Assembly (NCBI RefSeq): GCF_904061905.1
Contig: NZ_CAJFCI010000034.1
Location: 1-51,419, forward strand
DNA from: Zestomonas carbonaria
GTDB lineage: Bacteria; Pseudomonadota; Gammaproteobacteria; Pseudomonadales; Pseudomonadaceae
DNA length: 51,419 nt
Direction: 5' to 3'
Positions 45,806-51,419 of this stretch are shown here, piece after piece; positions within the stretch are counted from its first letter, which is position 1, and the number at the start of each line of letters is the position of its first letter. The notes under the pieces are model-generated. The model worked only from the letters and a program-made list of their open reading frames with translations. It made no database searches and was not told the origin of the DNA. The position numbers and the translations under genes were made by a program.

Positions 45806-45899
45806 GCCGGGAATCCCGGCGGGTGGATGGTCGGCGACATGGCGTTCCGGGCACGGATGGGATGTTCCGCATTATGCCCGGATCGATCGCCATGGGGTG

Positions 45900-46862
45900 T
45901 CAGCGGTGATCGACCTTGTGCCGCACGGCGTACAGGCAGACCATCTCCATCGCCAGGGTGGCGCCGGCCAGGGCGGTGATCTCGGCGCTGTCGTAGGAAG
46001 GGGCGACTTCCACCACGTCCATGCCGACCAGGTCGATGCCGCGCAGGCCACGGAGGATTTCCAGCGCCTGGTGGCTGGACAGCCCGCCGCACACCGGCGT
46101 GCCGGTGCCGGGGGCGAAGGCCGGGTCGAGGCAGTCGATGTCGAAGGTCAGGTACACCGGCCGCTCGCCGACGCGGACACGGATCAGCTCGGCGATGCGC
46201 TCCGGCGTGCTGCGGTTGACCTCGCGCGCATCGAGCACCTGAAAGCCCATCACGTCGTCGTTGGTGGTGCGCAGGCCGACCTGCACCGAGCACGCCGGGT
46301 CGACCAGCCCCTCGCGGGCGGCGTGGTAGAACATGGTGCCGTGGTCGATGCGCTGGCCGTCCGGGTCCGGCCAGGTGTCGCTGTGCGCGTCGAAGTGGAT
46401 CAGCGCCAGCGGGCCATGCTTCTTCGCGTGGGCCTTGAGCAGCGGGTAGCTGATGAAATGGTCGCCGCCGAGGGTCAGCAGGCCGCAGCCGGCGTCGAGA
46501 ATCCGTGCGGCGTGGGCTTCGATGGTCGCCGGGGTGTCCTGCGGGGTGCCGTGGTCGAAGGCACAGTCGCCGTAGTCGACCACCGCCAGGTGCTCGAAGG
46601 GGTCGAACTCCCAGGGCCAGTGGCGCGCCCAGGCCATCTGCACCGAGGCGGCGCGGATCGCGCGCGGGCCGAAGCGGCTGCCCGGGCGGTTGGTGGTGGC
46701 GGTGTCGAAGGGCACGCCGCTGACCACCAGGTCGACGCCGCGCAGGTCGCGCGTATAGCGGCGGCGCATGAAGCTGGTGATCCCGCCGTAGGTGGGTTCG
46801 GCGCAGGTGCCGTAGAGGCTGTCGCGGGTGATCGCCTGGTCGTTGTCGTAGGCCTGTTCCAT
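45900..46862 (-). CDS. speB: Agmatinase-family ureohydrolase (SpeB-like)
   Basis: This binuclear manganese hydrolase probably splits agmatine into putrescine and urea. From the ATG at 46860-46862 it has 320 residues; upstream starts at 46898 or 46958 would extend into the promoter. Metal ligands are visible in LGGDHFISYP, HFDAHSDTW and TFDIDCLDPAFAPGTGTP. The fold start VSGVPFDTATTNRPGSRFGP is closer to E. coli SpeB than to the guanidinobutyrase GbuA as I recall them, but other guanidino substrates are possible. It is divergent from a LysR gene 116 bases away, a usual catabolic arrangement. It separates recC from recB. Confidence 0.88.
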   Translation of the reverse strand: MEQAYDNDQAITRDSLYGTCAEPTYGGITSFMRRRYTRDLRGVDLVVSGVPFDTATTNRPGSRFGPRAIRAASVQMAWARHWPWEFDPFEHLAVVDYGDCAFDHGTPQDTPATIEAHAARILDAGCGLLTLGGDHFISYPLLKAHAKKHGPLALIHFDAHSDTWPDPDGQRIDHGTMFYHAAREGLVDPACSVQVGLRTTNDDVMGFQVLDAREVNRSTPERIAELIRVRVGERPVYLTFDIDCLDPAFAPGTGTPVCGGLSSHQALEILRGLRGIDLVGMDVVEVAPSYDSAEITALAGATLAMEMVCLYAVRHKVDHR

Positions 46863-46914
46863 CACGGATTTCTCATTGGGTGGCACGGTTCGGGACATCC
46901 TGCGGCCGGCGTTG

Positions 46915-46962
46915 CTTCGGATAAATACGAAGTGATCTACTCCAACATCGATGACCATCGAT
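46915..46962. promoter_or_regulatory. Candidate LysR operator between speB and lysR
   Basis: CTTCGGATAAATACGAAG (46915-46932) is a perfect 5-bp palindrome around an A/T-rich 8-bp core, in the T-N11-A style bound by LysR-type regulators. ATCGAT-GACC-ATCGAT (46947-46962) follows and could be the activation site. Both lie in the 116-base gap of the divergent pair. Confidence 0.55.
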
Positions 46963-46978
46963 CCATGGAGTGCTTCCC

Positions 46979-47875
46979 ATGCTCAGCCAGGTGCGCGACC
47001 TCGATCTGCAATTGCTGCGGCTGTTCGTCGTGGTGGTGGAAAGCGGCGGTTTCAGCGCCGCCCAGGGCGAGCTGGGGATCGGCCAGTCGACCATCAGCAC
47101 GCAGATGGCCAAGCTGGAGACGCGTCTGGGCTTCCGCCTCTGCGAGCGCGGCAAGTCCGGCTTCCGCCTGACGCCCAAGGGCGAGCAGGTGCTGGCCGCC
47201 ACCCGCCGCCTGTTCGCCGCCATCGAGACCTTCAAGGGCGAGGCCCAGGGCATGGCCGACAAGCTGCTCGGCGAGCTGCGCATCGGGCTGGCCGAAGCCC
47301 TCGACGACGACCGGCTGGCGCGCATCGGCCAGGCCATCGGCGCCTTCCGGCGGCGCAACCAGGCGGTGCAGATCGAGCTGATCAGCGCCATGCCCGGCGA
47401 ACTGGAGCGGCGCCTGGTACAGGACCAGTTGCACCTGGCGATCGGCTATTTCTCGCCGAGCCAGGCAGCGCTGGATTTCCAGCCGCTGTTCGTCGAGGAC
47501 CAGCAACTGTACTGCGGTCGCGGACATCCGCTGTTCGCCTGCGCCGAGCCTTCGGCCGAGGCGCTGACCGGGTGCGACCGGGTGGTGCATTCCTACCGCT
47601 ACGTCAGCGCCGGCGATCCCTACCAGACCGGGCCGAGCAGCGCGCGCTGCGAACAGGTGGAGGGCTGCCTGGCGCTCATTCTCTCCGGCGCGCACATTGG
47701 CTACCTGCCGGTGCACATCGCCGCACCCTGGGAAGCGCGCGGCGAATTGCGCCCCCTGCGGGCGGAAGGCTCCGGCTACCAGGTGCAGTTCCTCCTTGCC
47801 CGGCACCGTGGCCGCCAGCCGAGCGAGGCGCAGAAGGCGTTCGTCGAGGATCTACTGGGGGCCTTCTTCAGGTAG
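46979..47875 (+). CDS. LysR-type transcriptional regulator
   Basis: This 298-residue DNA-binding regulator is probably the activator of the divergent agmatinase gene in response to a guanidino or polyamine ligand. The N-terminal winged helix has LRLFVVVVESGGFSAAQGEL and QSTISTQMAKLETRLGFRLCER. The C-terminal periplasmic-binding-like domain starts near residue 90 (GELRIGLAEALDDD). GGAG lies eight bases before the ATG at 46979; a GTG at 46970 is possible. The stop codon lies inside a GTAGGGTGCGC palindrome. Confidence 0.9.
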   Translation: MLSQVRDLDLQLLRLFVVVVESGGFSAAQGELGIGQSTISTQMAKLETRLGFRLCERGKSGFRLTPKGEQVLAATRRLFAAIETFKGEAQGMADKLLGELRIGLAEALDDDRLARIGQAIGAFRRRNQAVQIELISAMPGELERRLVQDQLHLAIGYFSPSQAALDFQPLFVEDQQLYCGRGHPLFACAEPSAEALTGCDRVVHSYRYVSAGDPYQTGPSSARCEQVEGCLALILSGAHIGYLPVHIAAPWEARGELRPLRAEGSGYQVQFLLARHRGRQPSEAQKAFVEDLLGAFFR

Positions 47876-48017
47876 GGTGCGCCGTGCGCACCGTTTCCCA
47901 GGGAACGGCTCAGAGTCATGACGGAACGCCAGGCGTGGTCCTCCGATCGGTGCGCGCGGCGCTGGGTCGAGCACGGCGATACCCGCACGCCCCCTCGCGG
48001 CCATGGGCCGCTCCTAC
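47872..48017. repeat. Palindromes between lysR and recC (GTAGGGTGCGC and REP)
   Basis: The first palindrome (47872-47892) carries the GGTGCGC / GCGCACC stem and includes the lysR stop codon. The second (47996-48017) is identical to the REP-like sequence at 39847. They lie in the 163-base convergent gap between lysR and recC, and either could act as a transcription end. Confidence 0.7.
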
Positions 48018-48038
48018 AGGTTGGGGTAGCCCATTGGG

Positions 48039-51000
48039 TTACTCGTCGTCGCCTTGGGCCAGGGCCAGCAGCGGGGGGCCGAGGAGTTGTTCGGCGAGGG
48101 CTTCGAAGTGTTCGTCGAGGGGTTCGCGGTCGCGGAAGGCGAGGGCGTACCAGGGGTCGAGGGCTTCGCCGGGGATCGGGCTGAAGTCGGCGCCCAGCCA
48201 GGCGTTATTCGCCGCGTCGCGAGCGGCGTCGAGGGGTTCCTTGCGGCTGCGCGGGCTCGGCGTGCACTTGGCCCTGGCGAATTCATAGCTGCTGCGCACG
48301 AGGAATGGCAGCGGTTCGCAGAGCGCCTGGCGATAGGCGCGCAGCCAGGGTTCGAGCAGTGCGGCGGCATCGGCCCGGGGACCGAGCTGCCAGTCGCCGG
48401 CCGGCGAGATCAGCAGGCTGTGGCGGGCGATGTCCCCGGTCGCGGCGACGTTCAGCAACAGGTGGCGCAGCCAGAAGCCGGGCAGGTCCCAGGCCGAAGG
48501 GCGGTTGAGGCGCCATTCGAACAGCCCGTCCGGGGTGACGCCGTCGAGCCAGCCGTGGACGTGCACGCCGGCCAACTGGATATCCACCGCCAGCGGCTGC
48601 GGCGCCTCGATCGGGCGCGCCTCGAACAGCCTCGGCGCGAAGGCACGCACCGGGCCGCGCAGCTTGCCCCACAGCGCCTGGCCGAGTTCGCCACTGGGCA
48701 GCCAGCCGGCGGCGCGCGCCACCCGGCGCTCCTCGTCGGCGCTCCAGTCGTGTTCCACCGCTTGCAGGGCGAGCCGGCGCAGGCCGCGATAGGCGGCCGG
48801 TTCGAGGCTGAAGGGTTCGTCGCCGGCGAGGCTTTCCTCCTGCTCGGCCAGGCGCAGGCCGAGACGCCGCTCGAGCAGGAAGCGCGCCGGGTGGCGGAAG
48901 CAGGCCAGCAGGTCGGCCGGCTCGATGCGCAGCCAGTCGGCGTCGGGTTCCGGCAGGCGGGTGGCGAAGGGTGTCGGCTCGCTGTCGGCCGGTTGCGCCA
49001 GGCGCTCGGCGGCGCGGAACCAGGGGGCGGCGAAGCCGGTGTGGCGGTCGTCGGCGAAGTTGCCGGGGGCGAAGGGTTGCAGCGGGTGGGCGATGGTGAT
49101 CCACGCGCTGGCTTTTTGTTCGTCCGCCCGCGCTTCCGGCACTGCCGACGGATCGCGAGCCAGCTCGCGCCTACGAGGTGCGACGGCGGTGGCGTCGATG
49201 GCTTCCAGCAACTCGCTGACCAGCACCGAGGGCGGCAGCTCGGCGTTGTCGCGCGGGTCGCGGCCGACGTAGCTGAGGTACAGCGCGTCGCGGGCGGAGA
49301 GCAGGGTTTCCAGCAGCAGGTAGCGGTCGTCCAGGCGCCGGGCGCGGTCGCCGCGACGCGGGTGCTGGGCGATCAGGTCGAAACCGGCGGCCGGAGTGCG
49401 CCGGGGCAGGGCACCGTCGTCGAGGCCGAGCAGGCAGACCAGGCGGAACGGCAGGCTGCGCATCGGCACCATGGTGCAGAAGGTCACCGCGCCGGTGAGG
49501 AAGCCGCTGGCGCCGCCGCCCGCTTCGAGCAGCGCGCCGAGCTGCTGGCGCACCAGCGGCAGTTCCAGCGGGCGCTGGATGCCGGCCGCCTGCGCCTGCT
49601 CGCGCAGTGCCGCGCAAGCCTGGCTGAGTTGCAGCAGGCTGTCGCCGGCCTCGCTTTCGTCGAACAGTGCGTCGATCAGCCGTTGCAGTTCGTCCGCCCA
49701 GTCGGCCAGCGGGCGCGGCCGGTGCAGGCGTTCGGCGAGGTCGCCGAGCAGTCCGACGAAGGCCGCCAGGCGGCCGAGCAATTGCCCACGCGCGCCCTCC
49801 AGGGCGTCCAGCGGCCAGTGGTCGCCGAGCAGCGGCGCGGCGTCGCCGGCCAGTTGCGGCGGCGCGGCGAAGCCCAGCAGCAGGCGGTCGAGCCCTTCGC
49901 GCCAGGTGAACGCGGCGTCCGCCGGCAGGCCCAGGCTGGCACGGTGTTCGGCGTCACGGCCCCAGCGCACGCCGGCCTCGCGCAGCCAGTCGCGCAGTAG
50001 CGGCAGGTCCTCGCGCTCGATGCCGGCGCGGCGGGCGATGGCCGGTTGTTCCAGCCAGGCGAGGATGTCTTCGGCGGCGAAACGGCTTTCCGGCAGGGCG
50101 AGCAGTTCGAGGAAGGCTTCGAGCAGCGGGACTTCGGCACGGCGGCTGCGGTCGGCGAGGCTGAAGGGGATGCGCGGCACGCCGTCGCGCGGGGCGAACA
50201 CCGCTTCGATGCACGGCGCGTAGCGCTCGATGTCGGGGGTCAGCACCACCACCTGGTCGGGGCTCAGCGTCGGGTCGGCGGCGAAGCGGGCGAGCAACTG
50301 GTCGTGGAGGATTTCCACCTCGCGCAGCGGCGAGTGGGCGATGTGCAGCTCCAGCGAGCGGTCGTCGTCGCGCAGCGCCAGGCGCTCCTCGGGGCTGCGC
50401 GTCCTGAGCCGCAGGATGTCCTGTTGCAGGGCGCGCAGCAGGCTGTCGTCGGCCAGCTCGGCGTCGCTCGGGTAGATGCCGGCTTCCTCGCCCTGCTCGG
50501 CGAAAAGGGTGGCGAACAGGCTATCGAAGAAGTCGCGCCCCTGCTTGCCGAGGCTGGCGAGCAGCGGATGGCCGACGTCCAGGTACCAGTCGTCCGGGCT
50601 CACCGCCGACTGTTTCGCCAGCTCGGCGATATCGCGGATCTCGCCCCAGGCTTCGCGGCACGGGTTGAGGGCGAACAGCACCACCTCGGTGTGCCGCGCC
50701 AGGCCGGCGAGGACGCGCAGGTGGTGCGGCGGCAGGCTGCTGATGCCGAACACCAGCAGGCGCTCGGGCAGGCCGTCGATGGGTTCGGCGGCGTACAGGC
50801 GGCGCAGCAGGTCGTCGAGCAGACGGGCGCGGTGCGGGTGGCCGTCGGCGGTGAGTTCGTGCCAGAGCAGCGCCTGCCAGTCCTCATCGACGCCAAGCCC
50901 CAGGCGCTCGCCGTGCTCCCAGGCGGCCAGCCAGTCGTCACGGTAGAGCAGGTACTGGTCGAAGACGTCGGCGATGCGCGTGGCCAGGCTCAGCCGGCGG

Positions 51001-51359
51001 CGCTCGTCACCGCCTTCCAGGTACTGGGCCAGGCGCGGCGCGCGGGCCAGGTTGTCCGCTTCGCACAGCCAGTCGTAGAGGCGCCAGGCGAGGGTCGCCG
51101 GGGCGAAGGCGGATTGCTCGGGCAGCTCGCCGAGCACCTGGCGGCTCAGTTGCCAGACGAAGGCGGAGGGCAGTTGCACCTCCAGGTGCATGGCGATGCC
51201 TTGCTTGCGCGCCAGCTCCAGGGTCAGCCAGCGACCCATGCCGTGGCTCGGCACCACCACCCGCGCCGGGGCCAGCGGATCGCGCTGCGGCTGGGCGAGC
51301 AGGGCGGTGGCCAGTTCGCCGAGGGTTTCCAGGTCGGGGGCGTGGTAGAGGGAGAGCAT
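48039..51359 (-). CDS. recC: Exodeoxyribonuclease V subunit gamma RecC
   Basis: This Chi-recognition and scaffold subunit of RecBCD has 1106 residues (E. coli 1122). It begins MLSLYHAPDLETLGELATAL and has the conserved VVVPSHGMGRWLTLELARKQ near residue 35. The degenerate helicase fold lacks a working Walker A, as expected of RecC. CMVPMRSLPFRLVCLLGLDD is a conserved block of the inactive second helicase half, and the C-terminal part is a nuclease-like fold without catalytic residues. It is the first gene of the rec set in transcription order, but its stop faces the convergent lysR gene and recB lies 2.2 kb further on. Confidence 0.95.
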   Translation of the reverse strand: MLSLYHAPDLETLGELATALLAQPQRDPLAPARVVVPSHGMGRWLTLELARKQGIAMHLEVQLPSAFVWQLSRQVLGELPEQSAFAPATLAWRLYDWLCEADNLARAPRLAQYLEGGDERRRLSLATRIADVFDQYLLYRDDWLAAWEHGERLGLGVDEDWQALLWHELTADGHPHRARLLDDLLRRLYAAEPIDGLPERLLVFGISSLPPHHLRVLAGLARHTEVVLFALNPCREAWGEIRDIAELAKQSAVSPDDWYLDVGHPLLASLGKQGRDFFDSLFATLFAEQGEEAGIYPSDAELADDSLLRALQQDILRLRTRSPEERLALRDDDRSLELHIAHSPLREVEILHDQLLARFAADPTLSPDQVVVLTPDIERYAPCIEAVFAPRDGVPRIPFSLADRSRRAEVPLLEAFLELLALPESRFAAEDILAWLEQPAIARRAGIEREDLPLLRDWLREAGVRWGRDAEHRASLGLPADAAFTWREGLDRLLLGFAAPPQLAGDAAPLLGDHWPLDALEGARGQLLGRLAAFVGLLGDLAERLHRPRPLADWADELQRLIDALFDESEAGDSLLQLSQACAALREQAQAAGIQRPLELPLVRQQLGALLEAGGGASGFLTGAVTFCTMVPMRSLPFRLVCLLGLDDGALPRRTPAAGFDLIAQHPRRGDRARRLDDRYLLLETLLSARDALYLSYVGRDPRDNAELPPSVLVSELLEAIDATAVAPRRRELARDPSAVPEARADEQKASAWITIAHPLQPFAPGNFADDRHTGFAAPWFRAAERLAQPADSEPTPFATRLPEPDADWLRIEPADLLACFRHPARFLLERRLGLRLAEQEESLAGDEPFSLEPAAYRGLRRLALQAVEHDWSADEERRVARAAGWLPSGELGQALWGKLRGPVRAFAPRLFEARPIEAPQPLAVDIQLAGVHVHGWLDGVTPDGLFEWRLNRPSAWDLPGFWLRHLLLNVAATGDIARHSLLISPAGDWQLGPRADAAALLEPWLRAYRQALCEPLPFLVRSSYEFARAKCTPSPRSRKEPLDAARDAANNAWLGADFSPIPGEALDPWYALAFRDREPLDEHFEALAEQLLGPPLLALAQGDDE

Positions 51360-51419
51360 CGGAGTGGTCGGTGGCCAGGGGGATGGCGGCTAGGGTAGCA
51401 GTTCGGTTTGGGGGAGGGG

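Noticed and set aside
45806..45820. GCCGGGA/TCCCGGC palindrome upstream of recB as a terminator of speB
   Set aside because: The arms are separated by one base only, too short a loop for a stable hairpin, and no T-run follows.

Overview
The window is a piece of a high-GC Pseudomonas chromosome, most likely from the P. aeruginosa group. The signs are a complete common polysaccharide antigen (CPA, A-band D-rhamnan) operon in the gene order rmd-gmd-wbpW-wzm-wzt-wbpX-wbpY-wbpZ, an AlgU-type sRNA gene (ErsA) between polA and engB, and the run polA / engB / cytochrome c5 / cytochrome c4 / dsbA / EEP nuclease / GGDEF / MarC / ampDh2. It does not look like the PAO1 layout throughout. The pst genes sit directly beside the thioesterase/CoA-transferase/CPA block, and recBCD sits beside ampDh2, so several synteny joints lie inside the window.

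Layout. 0.1-3.6 kb: pstC and pstS (phosphate uptake), with a good Pho box in front of pstS and a hairpin between the two genes. 3.8-7.5 kb: an MHS-type MFS transporter, a YciA-like acyl-CoA thioesterase and an acetyl/succinyl-CoA transferase. 7.5-8.5 kb: two tandem 71-residue DUF1127 proteins with matching upstream motifs. 8.5-23.5 kb: a 13-gene minus-strand CPA operon with overlapping or nearly touching genes. The eight downstream genes make GDP-D-rhamnose (WbpW, Gmd, Rmd), polymerise it (WbpX, WbpY, WbpZ) and export it (Wzm, Wzt). The five upstream genes are two paralogous glycosyltransferases, two paralogous SAM methyltransferases and an acyltransferase-3 membrane protein, a likely chain-end modification cassette. 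The acyltransferase and methyltransferases are clearly lower in GC than everything around them.

23.9-26.7 kb: two secreted DUF2388 paralogues translationally coupled to a large secreted protein with a HELTH zincin motif and a DUF4105-like region. This is a compact, apparently uncharacterised exported system. 26.7-39.9 kb: GFA-like protein, AEC transporter, homoserine kinase (thrB), DUF2782, polA, ErsA sRNA, engB, two c-type cytochromes, dsbA, EEP nuclease, a cytoplasmic diguanylate cyclase, a MarC protein and the AmpDh2 lipoprotein amidase.

39.9-51.4 kb: recC, recB and recD lie on the minus strand but are not contiguous. A divergent agmatinase/LysR pair sits between recC and recB, and two copies of a ~170-180 bp terminal-inverted-repeat element sit between recB and recD. 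A related element lies downstream of polA. Several other short palindromic repeat families occur at gene ends. No tRNA, rRNA, CRISPR array, transposase or prophage gene was seen.
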